A stretch of DNA of 64,000 nucleotides. Source: Terebella lapidaria (taxonomy: Eukaryota > Annelida > Polychaeta > Terebellida > Terebellidae). The notes beneath the pieces are model-generated. The model had not been told where the DNA came from. It saw only the letters and a list, made by a program, of their open reading frames with translations, and ran no database searches. Of this stretch, positions 46,250 to 58,100 are shown piece after piece; the stretch's first letter is position 1, and each line of letters starts with the position of its first letter. Position numbers and translations under genes: made by a program. The stretch is taken from contig OX424562.1 of assembly GCA_949152475.1 (NCBI GenBank), positions 19,530,209-19,594,208 on the forward strand, in the 5' to 3' direction.

Positions 46250-47041
46250 CTCATTAATTTGTTCAACAATCCATTATGAACCGAGGGCGGATTTAAATCA
46301 AATTGAAACAATGAATTTGCCAATGTATAATTGCTTCATTTTAACGTAGTTTGAATCTTGTACATCCAAAAGTTATGTTGAATGCATATTTATTTCTAGC
46401 TAAAATAAAGCATATTTTCTTGCCATAATAATATAAAATCATTATATACCACAACTACAAACATTAAAACATCATTGGTCCTCTCGTCCTTTAACATTTA
46501 CAACGTTGCACAGAATATCAATGATTCGTTTGTGCACAACAGTCATTGCTGTAACTTTTTGGTGAGTTCCATCTGAAGTCTCTGACTACGCCTTTGAACA
46601 TTGTGTACACGTTTAGCACACTGGCCACAATTTCCTCCAAGGTCAATGGTTTTATTCATCGTTGGATACAAGTTTACCATAATGTAGGTCAGAGTCTCGT
46701 CCAAGCCAGCTCCTCGATCACTGACCATCACTACACCTTTACATGTACAGCGTTTCGCTTAGAACTCTGCTCCGGGGTCAATACGTTCCTATAATAAATG
46801 TGGCTACGTTTGTAAACAATATATTGTTGCTATAACGGGACTTTGTCAGTTTAAAGTTGATCACGTTTGTCACTCATAATTTTCCTTTATTCGATGCCAC
46901 GATTTAAGGTATATTTATCGAGGCCGTCAGCGTTGCAGGCTACTTTTGATAGCACTGCAATTACCCCCCCCCCTCCTCCCCCCGAAAAAAACAGACAACC
47001 ATTCTAGTCCTTCATACGAGTATATCGAATTTTGTACTCAC
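46250..47041 (-). other. Intron 1 of copy C
   Basis: A 792-base intron from the donor GTGAGT at 47041 to an AG at 46251-46250, which joins in phase 0. It has a C-rich simple tract at about 46964-46982. The acceptor context is poor in pyrimidines, so another nearby AG is possible. Confidence 0.5.
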
Positions 47042-47113
47042 CTGATGTCTTAGTAAGAGGTGTGCATTTTCGCCTTGATCGCCATTTATGTCTACATTGA
47101 CGTTAGCGGCCAT
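47042..47113 (-). CDS. Otopetrin-like copy C, first coding exon
   Basis: ATG (47113-47111), 24 codons, CAG/GTGAGT donor. The peptide starts MAANVNVDINGDQGENAH and ends LLLRHQ. GDQGENA is shared with copies B and D. Conservation of frame, length and donor across copies is the main support. Confidence 0.7.
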
Positions 47114-48250
47114 TTTATTGCACTTCAATATGACATACTAGATACTGGAACTGCATTATATGTTGCAAACATTGTAAGTAAAAACGACGTAAAAACAACT
47201 TGCATCAGTAATTAAGCATGTTCCAGACCGAAATCTCGTTGTACAGTACTAAGTGCATACCGAAAGTACCAAATCATCAGCACATGACATGAATATTTGA
47301 CTCAGGATATTTTTGCCCCGACATATAAATGTACATTATTGAGCACATCGCTGTCAGTCAGTTGTCCATGTGTAATTAATCTGTACCAACAGAGTTCGTT
47401 TGTTTATACAAGCACTTTGAATGCTGCATGATGTGGTTTTATAGGAAACGACGTGGTTTTACAAAATTGGTCACACTATATGACCCAAAATTATACACAT
47501 ATGGGGGCTTGGTTGAGTGCAGTATCACATTTCACGGCACTTCGGAGAATTATATGGGCATTATATTATTATTATATTGTATTATAATTATATCCTGACG
47601 AATCGTATTCGGGACATGGAAGTAATAATACTATTAATGTTATTATGTGAAATAACAATTGTAGTTAATGTCTGGTGACATGATAACCGGTAATCACTTG
47701 TTGACAACTGTACACAGCAATTAGCAACAATTCACTGGTGATACAGAGCTTTGAGATGCGAGTGGAGAACATAAAGATGATCAATCTCAAATTCGTAAGG
47801 GTGATAATAAGACAAAATGATACTAAAGAAAATTAAGGCTAGGATTCACATACAATATTATGGATAATTTTTGAAAATGACACAGTACTAAAATTGAGCA
47901 AACTGGATCTTTCAGACATTGAACATTATATAGAATACCTTAAAGGCCACACGCCCACTGAAACAATTTTATCAGATGGCAACGTTCACGGAGTCTGACC
48001 GACATCTTAACTGTCAATCTCAACTACATTAGCATACGAACTATGTGCCCCCGGTCGTATATACACTACATAAGCTCAGTCTCTAACATTTTCTATACAC
48101 AAATACCAATAACAAAACATAGGGCCAAGAACATTTTAGCTCACTAGAATATTAACAAAATTTGACATTTTACATTTAAGTTGCTCGTATATCAACGATA
48201 TTTCGGGACAACCGTCACATGCATCATTACTGAATTATGTGTGTCGTGAC
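47114..48250 (-). promoter_or_regulatory. Conserved upstream region of copy C
   Basis: Co-linear with the copy B and D upstream regions. It contains ACCGAAAGTACC (47260), TGTGGTTTT (47432) and CGTGGTTTT (47452) followed by TGGTCACACT and TGACCCA, and a distal ACAAAACATAGGGCCAAG block (48112). Confidence 0.45.
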
Positions 48251-48538
48251 TTCAATATTACAAGTATTAATGTGTAGTGCTTTCGCCCAAGACCAATCTA
48301 TATAGTTGTGGTGGATGCAACCTTGCGCTCGAGTATTCGAGGTCATCTTTGGTCAAACGTGCTTGCAATTCAAATCTAATGTTTACCTTGAAATTTTCGT
48401 ATTCACAGGTGAATTTCCTCATCTAGAAGTAGCGATCACCTTTTGAGTTTAGGTCATGTGAGGTGGAATTCAAGATTACGGTAGCATGAACAATATATAC
48501 ATTCCTACGCTTTCCTAATAGAAGCCTGATTTTGTCAA

Positions 48539-49024
48539 GTGACTGAGCATCATGTCCTGTTCAGTGGTAGACTTTACTACTTCAGTAATTTTTACACTCG
48601 TACCAATCTGTTCTCTGTTGACGACACATCCTACTGCAGCTCAGAACAGTATTCCCATGACTCCAAAGCCCTGGACGCAGGTGACTTCGTGGCAGAAGCA
48701 GAGATCATGGACGCCACCGATCCAGCGACGATCAAACACGTTGGGGACAAGGTGACAGCTGCCAGTGACTGGGACGACAAGGCCGACTCTGCTATGGAAA
48801 CCGGAGTGCGTGAGGAATTTGCCCAGAACTCTGTTCTGCTTGACATTCTTCAGAACACTGAATCCAGAAGATTCCAGGAATGTAATCAGTATGATAAGTA
48901 CTGGGGTATTGGCTTATCTCTGACTGACGCTAGCAAACGAGATGATCATGATGTAATACTGGGTAAGAACACTATGGGCACTGTACTGGGAAAAGTTAGA
49001 GAGCATTCGCTGCAAGACCAATGA
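48539..49024 (+). CDS. YbiA/DUF1768-like N-glycosidase-fold protein, no ATG start
   Basis: An open frame of 161 codons ending in TGA with clear family wording: LFSGRLYYFSNFYTR, a Y-x-S-S-E-Q-Y box (YCSSEQY, with the Glu conserved in the family), ALDAGDFVAEAEIM, REEFAQNSVLLDILQNTESRRFQE, YWGIGL, and LGKNTMGTVLGKVRE at the end. YbiA-type proteins hydrolyse damaged riboflavin-pathway intermediates in bacteria and plants and occur widely as RIBX-like domains. The length is near that of the family. The first codon where Met is expected is GTG (48539); the only nearby ATG (48552) is in another frame, and a stop lies four codons upstream. So either it is a 3' exon entered by splicing near 48538, or start loss. 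GC content is higher than the flanks. Confidence 0.68.
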   Translation: MTEHHVLFSGRLYYFSNFYTRTNLFSVDDTSYCSSEQYSHDSKALDAGDFVAEAEIMDATDPATIKHVGDKVTAASDWDDKADSAMETGVREEFAQNSVLLDILQNTESRRFQECNQYDKYWGIGLSLTDASKRDDHDVILGKNTMGTVLGKVREHSLQDQ

Positions 49025-49955
49025 ACATGTTGGGAAGATACCAAGTTGATTGTGATTGTCCAATACTATTGATCTGGTTGGTTTAAACAAACAAGTCAAA
49101 CTCTAGTTTTACTGACCGTGTGCTCCTGGAGTACTCGGTCTCTTAACTAATATGTCTCATGTTAGTACAATATAATATAGTCTGTTGTCAGACATGGTCT
49201 GCTGAAGTGACTCTGTACTATTATTCTCGTAAATATACGTGTATTATTACAGAGGCTGGTATATGCTTTAAGGTCTCCTTGTCTAATTAAAATGGAATGG
49301 ATTTATTGTCTGACTACATGGTACATGTATGTTACAATCACTGAAGTTATATGCCATGGAGTCGCGTTTGTATTAATAGTAGATTCTGCTTGGATTCTGA
49401 TGATATCAATCGTTTTTACATGTCTGATTGTGCTCCCACCCAAACGTTCATGGTGAAATGTGATCAATCTGGTATTTAACACTCATCAAATCAGTTTTCT
49501 GTGCTACAACAGCTGTGTGTTCACTGTATATGAACGACGTCATTAAGGAACGAGTGTTTCTCAGTCTAGACATTTTGCGACATGTCAGTAGGAATATGAA
49601 ATAATATAATTTGTGTCATGCTGTTCAGACGGACATAACCGGTTGAAGCCGTTCGTATGTTATTCACTGGGGGATAAACCTGTTCTGGGGTTGAGTATGC
49701 GGATAAATAGGGGAACTATATAAACCTGTCCATACCTATGTTTTCATCATGTCTAAGGGAGATATATTCAATGCCCTTAACCTGATTTGTTTGTAGTTAT
49801 GTAATATTGTTATTTTGTGATCAAATTGGTGTAGATCACTTTGTATTTCCTGCGTGTCATGTCAACACAAATCCAAGAAAAAATGTGTGATGATGTTTTG
49901 TTCAGACATGATCTGTTGAAGTTCATCTGTCTAGTTGTTTCCATGATCTAAATGT
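49025..49955. other. No recognisable feature
   Basis: AT-rich sequence downstream of the YbiA-like frame. Nothing codes convincingly, and no repeat arms are apparent. Confidence 0.4.
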
Positions 49956-51152
49956 ATTTGTGCTTGGTATATGTTCTCTTTGCAGAAATATTGGAATTTT
50001 TATTTTGTGTGTCACTGAATGCCAAGGAAACGCAGTACATGATTATTCGACCGCCTACAAATAGCAAAGACTTATCCGAGCTTAAGTTATTTATAAATGG
50101 TGTATGCTTGACTCGAGCAACTACATGTAAATTTCTTGGCATTGTCATCGAAAATTCACTTTCGTGGAAGCAACAAATTTCAGGTATCAATAGCAAAATA
50201 TCGAGGACTCTGTTTGCCATTAGGCAGGTGAAATTTTCTCTACCTAAAGAAAGTCTGCGTATCTTGTATTTATTATTTGATTGATCCTCATTTGACATAA
50301 TGGATTACTCGCCTGGGGGAACGCAAATGCTAACCTTATTCGGAAAACTGAAATTCTCCAGAAACGATCTATGCGCACAATTCATAATAAGAAATATAAC
50401 AGCCATATTGATCCACTCTTTAAGCAATCAGGTATTGTTAAGATATCGGACCAATATCAGCTGGAGGTAATGTTATTTATGCACGATTTTATCAATAGTA
50501 CATTACCGTGCTCGTTTCATCATATGTTCAATCTCAATAGTGATATTCAAGGGATATATAGAACCAGACAATCTCAAATGTTGAATATTCCAAAATCGAA
50601 ATCTAGATTTGTCGATAAACTTCCGTTGATCAAGTTCCCGTCCATCTGGAATAAATGGTACACTGAAGTTGATACAACCTCAACACGTATTCATATGAAA
50701 AGACAAATCAAGATTATTTATCTGACAAAATATTCCACTGAGGTCAAATGTGATAATCCATGATGTATGGAATGTAATTCTACATGCACTTAAATATGTT
50801 AGGCCTATCGGTACTTGTTTTCCGTGTACATCTGAGATACACGGTCGTGTTCCTCGTCCTGTTTCACATCCTTTCTCACTTCACCGTGACGGGTGATACT
50901 TTGTTTGGCTGGGCGCATTTCGCTTATGTTTTTCATTTTCTATGTCCGCTCTCTATATGTTTTTTCATCAATTAATTTTTATTACACAAGAGGTAGCAGG
51001 AACACAACCTTCTTAGTTTATGCTACTCCCCTCATCTCCACATTCATGATATTTGTTGTATATAAATTTTGAATTGAATAATTTGTAAAATGTATGTGAT
51101 TTTGAGAAATAAATTATCTATCTATCTATCTCCCCATCTATCTATCTATCTG
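49956..51152 (+). pseudogene. 3' part of a non-LTR retrotransposon
   Basis: Plus-strand frames at 49952-50284 and 50371-50763 read as the RT C-terminal half: SLNAKETQYMIIRPP, INGVCLTRATTCKFLGIVIE and LSWKQQISGINSKISRTLF, then, after a frame change and stop near 50284, DPLFKQSGIVKISDQYQLEV and FPSIWNKWY. An untranslated tail follows, ending in a TATC microsatellite (about 51115-51151), which looks like a simple-repeat 3' end. It is 5' truncated and disrupted. The wording differs from the L2-like relics at 24.5 and 32.5 kb, so it is a second lineage. Confidence 0.7.
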
Positions 51153-51279
51153 GTGACATGCCAAATTGTGTAGCTCAAGCCTGAAGGGGCCTTACTTGTG
51201 GCCATTCAAAGTCATTCAAGGCACAATTCTAAGTCACCAATCGAATTGTTATACACGATTCCTATCCCTCGACAGTCTC

Positions 51280-53405
51280 CACTACGGTGGCTCCTTACCG
51301 CCAATTATATTCCTGCATTTCTCACCCCGTCTATAATTATCACCTCACAATATTCACCGCGTTTATAATTTCCACCCCATCTATAATTATCACCTCACAA
51401 TATTCACCGCGTTTATAATTTCCACCCCATCTATAATTATCACCTCACAATATTCACCGAGTTTATAATATCCACCCCATCTATCATTACCACCTCAGAA
51501 TTATCACCGCATTCATAATTTCCACCCCGTCTATAATTATCACCTCACAATATTCACCGAGTTTAAAATATCCACCCCATCTATAATTATCACCTCAGAA
51601 TTATCACCGCATTCATAATTTCCACCCCGTCTATAATTATCATCTCACGATATTCACCGAGTTTAAAATATCCACCCCATCTATAATTATCACCTCAGAA
51701 TTATCACCGCGTTCATAATTTCCACCCCATCTATATTTATCACCTCACAATATTCACCGAGTTCATAATATCCACCCCATCTATAATTATCAACTTATAA
51801 TTTTCACCTTGTTCATAATTTCCACCTCATCTATAATTATCACCTCACAATATTCACCGAGTTCAAAATATCCACCCCATCTGTAATTATCACCTCACAA
51901 TATTCACCGAGTTTATAATATCCACCCCATCTATAATTATCACCTCACAATTTTCACCCCGTTTATAATTTCCACCCCGTCTACAATTATCACCTCATAA
52001 TTATCACCGCGTTTATAATTTCCACCCCGTTTATAATTATCACCTCACTTCATGAACATCTGCAGCCCTAGGGCAACAAGATGCTTGTGGAAATGCCTCT
52101 ACAGCTACCGAATTGAAGCGCATATAAGGACAGGTCCTTATATGTGGATTTGTCCATTATCACAATATATCGAAAATTCAAAACATGTTCCCTTAAAAGG
52201 AGACGGCCTTTTATCCAGACATAAAACACCCCGTTTATTCATATATAAGGACACTATATGCACTACTATAAACTGAAGAATTGGGGCCTAATTAAATTAT
52301 TGGCGCAATTAATTTTGTCCCTTTGAGTGACACACAATTCACTGTAGGTCTATACACATACATTCAACATAAATACAATTTAATTTCAAGACCACGAGAA
52401 TATTCGAGATTAATATGCTGAACATGGTATACGTAGTGGTACGTGCTACATGTGTTCTAGTTGCGTCATTTTTCACAACTTATAATCATCGACATGCAAA
52501 ATGTCTTCATATGTGGGTCAGATGTTTTACAGGCAGTTTCTAAAGAAAGTTCTCATATAAGGACATGTTTTTATGTCTGGATAAAAGGAAGTGCTCATAT
52601 ATGAGGACATGTCCTTATATGCGCGTCAATACGGTACACAGAATACCAAGAGTGTTCATAGTAAGACTCAATGCAACAAATTCTGTACCTAGTAATAATT
52701 GTGATCAATTCATAATTATAAACTCGGTGATAATTCTGAGGTGTTAATTATAGACGGGGTGGAAATTATGAATGGGGTGAAAATTGTGAGGTGATAATTA
52801 TAAACCGGGTGGAAATTATAAACGCGGTGGTAATTCTGAGGTGATAATTATGAACGGGGTGTAAATTATAAACGGGGTGAAAATTGTGAGGTGATAATTA
52901 TAAACGGGGTGGAAAATATAAACGCGGTGGTAATTCTGAGGTGATAATTATGAACGGGGTGTAAATTATAAACGGGGAGAAAATTGTGAGGTGATAATTA
53001 TAGACGGGGTGGAAATTATAAACGCGGTGATAATTCTGAGGTGATAATTATGAACGGGGTGTAAATTATAAACGGGGTGAAAATTGTGAGGTGATAATTA
53101 TAAACGGGGTGGAAATTATAAACGCAGTGGTAATTCTGAGGTGATAATTATGAACGGGGTGTAAATTATAAACGGGGTGAAAATTGTGAGGTGATAATTA
53201 TAGACGGGGAGGAAATTATAAACGCGGTGATAATTCTGAGGTGATAATTATGAACGGGGTGTAAATTATAAACGGGGTGAAAATTGTGAGGTGATAATTA
53301 TAAACGGGGTGGAAATTATAAATGCGGTGAATATTATGAGGTGGTAATTATAAATGGGGTGAGAAATACACGAACGTAATTGGCGGTAATGAGACACCAT
53401 ACTCC
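51280..53405. mobile_element. Foldback-type element with minisatellite arms
   Basis: Two long arms are inverted copies of each other and both are tandem repeats: the left arm is about 51310-52048, the right arm about 52730-53372. The basic unit is 25 bp in two alternating forms, and variants repeat every 100 bp (CCTCAGAATTATCACCGC at about 51493, 51593 and 51693; TAATTCTGAGGTGATAATTA at 52831, 52931, 53031, 53131 and 53231). The outer ends also match in inverse (TTACCGCCAATTA at 51295-51307 and its inverse at 53378-53390). The core, 52049-52724, has further inverted segments (GCGCATATAAGGACA) and no transposase. The structure recalls foldback elements such as FB of flies and TU of sea urchins. 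Exact ends and target duplication are unclear. Confidence 0.72.
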
Positions 53406-54582
53406 ACAGTATATTGAATGTTTGTTTTACGTGAAGTGACTTCCACTCATTCCAGACCTAGTCACAGGTAGGAGGATTTAGGATGATAACCCATGTAGGG
53501 AATTCTATGGACGTCATCTAAATTTGGTTGTCATTTCAACCAAAGCTGTGATACAGAAATACTCCATGCATTACTATTTTTGAGGTTGAAATCTGTATTT
53601 GTTGCCATTCAAAATCCGTGAATGCATAGCCAGGCCGCCTTGAAACGGTCAGACACCCCTTTTTGCTTTTGTACATGATTACAATAGTGCATAAACAATC
53701 AAAGTGAATATTAGCAGGCAAAGACAAAATCTGAAATGTGTACATATTGATTCGAAAGTGAAGCACTTCTGCTGGGCCTCTAATTTTATTGAGGTTAACG
53801 ATCTTCAGTGATCGAGTATTTGTAGTATCACTAATCCACATCTGTGAAATATTCCTCCACTCCCTGATAACATGATACATTATAGAGCGCCACATTATGA
53901 CCGGCTTCAATGACCAGTTTTTAACACCATTTACCTTTCTTTCAGTGTGTCTTGGACCTGAAACTTTAGAAAAATGTTTGAAATCACGACAGGCGCAGCG
54001 CCACGTGTGAAACAAGTAGATACCCTTTCTGATAAATATTCCCACATTCCTCAATTATTCCCCATCGAGGAACTGACCAAGCAAGATGGCACAATTTCAG
54101 CAATCCAATGACCGAACATCTGCAGTGCACTATCAACAAATGATGCATAACTGACTGACAGGCATTGATAACTGAGCAAAATTATTTTAAACATAGGTAC
54201 ATAAGTATAATTTTTTTTTAATTCGAATTTATTCACATACATGATTGGTACAGTGATACGCTCTGAATTTGATTGTTGCATACACACGATCATTTTGAGC
54301 CAAACTGTGTCTTTCACACGGGATAGGTGAGGAACTAGAACTCCCTGGTAAATAATGGAGATCCATCCATCCTCTGCGTACTGGTCAGTACACGCCAAAC
54401 ATGGGCCTCATTTCAACGATAAGTACGATGATATGCACACGAGCACATTCAACATAGATAGCGAGCTCTACTACAAGTACAAGGGCTCGCACAGGTACAC
54501 ATTCAGCATCGAGAGCAAGCACAGCAAGCTTCACTACAATACGAGAGGAGTCACGAGTACACATTCAGCATAGAGAATATCC
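53406..54582 (-). repeat. 3' flank of copy D, duplicated segment
   Basis: 53880-54060 matches 41880-42060, and 54430-54585 carries the same degenerate minisatellite found behind copies B and C. The frame 53536-54054 (minus, 172 codons) lies across the duplicated segment, has no recognisable domain, and is not kept open in the other copy; I do not call it a gene. Confidence 0.5.
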
Positions 54583-54909
54583 TCAGGGTCTGTGTGTTTG
54601 CATTTCAACGCGTCTATTGGTGACGTAAAGGCTCCAAAACACAAATCCAGAGTTGGATCTGTAAAACAGGTAGACTGGACGAATGGTGTTGTTCATCACA
54701 CTCCAGGGATCGGTCCGCTGGAGCTCGTATCCCCAGACTGCCAGATTGTGCATCGTCAGAAACAGTATTGCCATCTCAAATAGAAACAAGTCGTTCAGTT
54801 TCTTTTGATGTTCGCCTACCGAGGAAGTTTGTACGTCTGTCCTCGCTCTTGAAGCTTGCAACATGAGTACAGTTTGGCAGTACACGACACATATCTGTAA
54901 AACGATCAG
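54583..54909 (-). pseudogene. Otopetrin-like copy D, C-terminal part cut off by copia
   Basis: Encodes the end of TM10 through TM12 (LIVLQICVVYCQTVLM, NLAVWGYEL, YLFYRSNSGFVFWSLYV). It continues the frame that stops at 59338 once one copy of the 5-base duplication is discounted. There is a small deletion in the loop before the last TM relative to copy C, but the frame is kept. The LTR on its 5' side happens to supply ATG and five codons in frame, so a fusion frame runs from 54927 to 54583. Confidence 0.85.
54905..54909. repeat. Target-site duplication of the copia insertion (left)
   Basis: ATCAG directly before the left LTR. The same five bases follow the right LTR at 59338-59342. Five bases is the usual duplication length for Ty1/copia integrases. 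Confidence 0.92.
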
Positions 54910-55138
54910 TGTTACGTTTGCAGCCATGTTTGACGACGGATTTATCCCACCTGTTAGTCCAATTCTTCATCTGATGAAACAAGATAACAGCTTTGTTGAC
55001 ACATTTATTCCATCAGGATTCATTTCAGGTTACTATCAAGTTATGGCGCCAACCGGAACAGGAAGTAAATCACACAAGAGAAAACTAGATAGTATTTAGC
55101 AAAGAACACACATGTAACGTACATGTTTATACTTAACA
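54910..55138 (-). repeat. Copia 3' LTR
   Basis: 229 bases, identical to 59109-59337. In element orientation it begins TGTTAAGTATAAAC and ends AAACGTAACA. Its last 18 bases are ATG plus five codons, the start of the polyprotein in the 5' copy. Confidence 0.92.
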
Positions 55139-55149
55139 CTCCCCCTTAA
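55139..55149 (-). promoter_or_regulatory. Copia polypurine tract
   Basis: On the element strand the sequence AAGGGGGAG lies directly before the 3' LTR, the expected place for plus-strand priming. Confidence 0.82.
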
Positions 55150-55157
55150 ACATTACT

Positions 55158-58100
55158 TCACATGTGTCTCAAATTCAACAACCTGTTCAGCCTTACTTTA
55201 GACACTGGTTTAGTAAATATATCAGCAATGTTACATTCAGATGTTACATACTCCAAACAGATAGTTCCAGCAAGCACTTCAAATCGTACAAAATGATATT
55301 TGATATCAACATGTTTTGATCTCTGATGATGTACGGGGTTCTTCGCCAAAGCTATTGCACCTTGATTATCTACAAACATAGTCACACACTTGAGATCACA
55401 ACCTGACATATCAGTCAACAACTGTCTAACAAACTTGGCTTCCTGACTAGCCATACATAGTGCCACATACTCTGCTTCACAAGTCGATAAAGATACACAT
55501 TGTTGTTTACGACTTTTCCATGAAATCATAGAACTCTCTTTGCACAAGTAGAAACAATATCCAGTTATACTGCGTCTATCTTCAGACATGCCCCAGTCAG
55601 AATCACAATAACCAATCAGACTTAATGGAGCCTGTGGCTTCACATACTTCAGACAATAATCAACAGTTCCTCTCAAATACCGCAATACATGCTTAGCCAT
55701 AATCAAATGACATTTACTGGGTTTGGCCATGTGCTGAGACAAAATTCCAACAATGTAACAAAGATCTGGTCTCGTGTTCACCATCAGATATATTAATCCA
55801 CCAACAATCTCTCTATACATGTGTGGATCTGACAACAGCTCAGATTCATCATCACCTACTTTGTTCACACCTAGTTCACTTGGTGTGGCCTTAGGTTTAC
55901 AATCCATCATTTGGAATCTATCGAGTAATTTGAGCACATACTTGCTCTGATTCATAACAATACAATCACTGTCACACTGAAACTCAATACCTAGGAACCA
56001 TGACAATTTTCCCAAGTCTTTCATATTAAACTTAGAACATAAGGCTTGTTTGACTTTGGCAAGTTCAATCTTGCTACTGGCCGCGATAATAATATCATCG
56101 ACCCACACAATCACAATCACTTTTGATTGATATTCATTTCTAATGTACATGCAGGTGTCAGCTAAAGATTGGGTAAAACCTTCACCCATGAAATGTTCAT
56201 GCAACATGTTATTCCAGTTACGACCGCTTTGTTTTAGGCCATACAAGGATTTCTTTAACTTATACACAAGTTTCTCACCACTTTTAGTACATTTTTGGTA
56301 ACCTTCTGGTTGTTCCATGTAAATTTCGCAGTCTATCGGAGCATTGAGATACGCTGTTTTAACATCCATCTGATCAATAACAAGACCTTCTTGAACTGCT
56401 ACTTGCATTAACATTCTGATTGACGTAACACGTGCTGTCGGAGAAAATGTCTCCTGGTAATCTACCTCAGGAATTTGTGAGTAACCTTTCGCGACAAACC
56501 GCGCTTTGTGATTTTCCTCACCATTCGGGCCAAGTTTGACAGCATAGACCCATCTACCACCAACTACAGCACGATCTCTGGGTATAGTAGTAAGTTCAAA
56601 CGTGTCATTCTCATTTAGAGCATTGAATTCATCATTCATGGCCTTCTGCCACTTACTAGCTTCATGCGAATTTATAGCATCCTCATAGCACTTTGGGATA
56701 TCTGCTACCCTGTAGCAATAGTCAACAGTACACTTTGCACTGTCTTTAACAACATAATCACGTAGATACACAGGCGTTGACCTTTGTCTTTCAGGATACC
56801 GTTTCACATCTTTATCCTCATTAACACCATCATTATTTACATCATTATTTACATCATTATTTACAACATCATCATTATTTACAACAGTCTCCACATGTTT
56901 TGGATTATCTGGCATATCATCGTACACATCATTTGACACTTTTGTTTCCTCTAACCTGTCAGTGAATCTGACACATCGAATTCTATCAATAGAGTTTCTG
57001 TCCGGAAAGTATACAAGATAAGCTGGGCTGCACCTATCGTAACCCACAAATATGCCCTTGACACTTCGTGCATACAGTTTCGTTTTATTCTGTACATATC
57101 CATAACATACCGTTCCAAAGACATGCATCTTGGACAAACTAGGCTTTTTACCAGTCAAGCATTCAAATGCTGTTTTCCCTGTCCTTACATTATAACAACG
57201 ATTCCTGATATATGCCGAAGCCATTACTGCATATGTCCATAGATATTTAGGTAACTTAGACTCTAACAACAAACATCGAGCCATGTCGAAAAGAGACCTC
57301 CAAGCCCTCTCGGCCGTACCGTTTTGGTGGGGGGAATACGGAGCAGACATCTCATGCTTGATACAATGTCTAAGCATCAACAACCTGAATTGTTCACCGG
57401 TATACTCTGTACCATTGTCACTCCTGATACACTTCACATCACCGTAGGGAGCACAATCAGCCAGAAACTTTTCTGTTGCTCTCACAGCATCACTTTTGTT
57501 TTTCAGGAAATACACCATGATCACACCCGAGTAATCATCAATAAACGACATAGCATAACGAAAACCTCCCCTAGCTACTGGGGTAATTGGACCTGCAAGG
57601 TCACTGTGCACCAACTCAAGTGGACAAGTTGCACGTTCATCAGGTGTTCTGTTCCTGTACTGGAACATTTTACCTTCCACACACACTTCACAGTGAAAAT
57701 CATCTTTAGACTTTTCTGTAATTTTCATACCATTTACAACATTTTCCAGCTTTAGCACATCTCTCATGTTGCAGTGGCCGAGCACAGCATGCCACTGTTT
57801 CATACTACGGCTTTGATCCACACTGATCACACTGTTAAGGAAATACAATTTCCCATGTTTTTCTATGTTAAACTTTGTCCCATTGAGGGCGTTCAGCTCT
57901 GCGGAATTTGGTGAAAACTTTACAGATGCTCCATTAACTGTTGCAGCTTGTACAGAAAATATATCCTGTTTATAGGATGGTACATATAATGCATTCTTCA
58001 AAAGTACTTTACGGGAATTACCCTGAGCGTCACAAAGCATCACACTCGCATCACCACTGCCAGATACTACACCATTTGTTCGGCTGCCATCAGCAAGCTC

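Noticed and set aside
47042..47113. Similarity between the start of otopetrin copy C (MAANVN) and the copia start (MAANVT)
   Set aside because: The match ends after five residues and codons differ at third positions. The copia start is the LTR end and primer region. I treat it as chance.
49952..50284. Separate cellular gene
   Set aside because: The wording (INGV, KFLGI, LSWKQQI) is that of a non-LTR reverse transcriptase, and it is followed by an RT C-terminal fragment and a simple-repeat tail.
51280..53405. CRISPR-like array
   Set aside because: Repeats are contiguous without unique spacers, the arms are inverted copies, and the sequence is animal. It is a minisatellite foldback element.
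53536..54054. 172-codon frame on the minus strand
   Set aside because: No recognisable domain. The duplicated segment at 41880-42060 does not preserve the frame.
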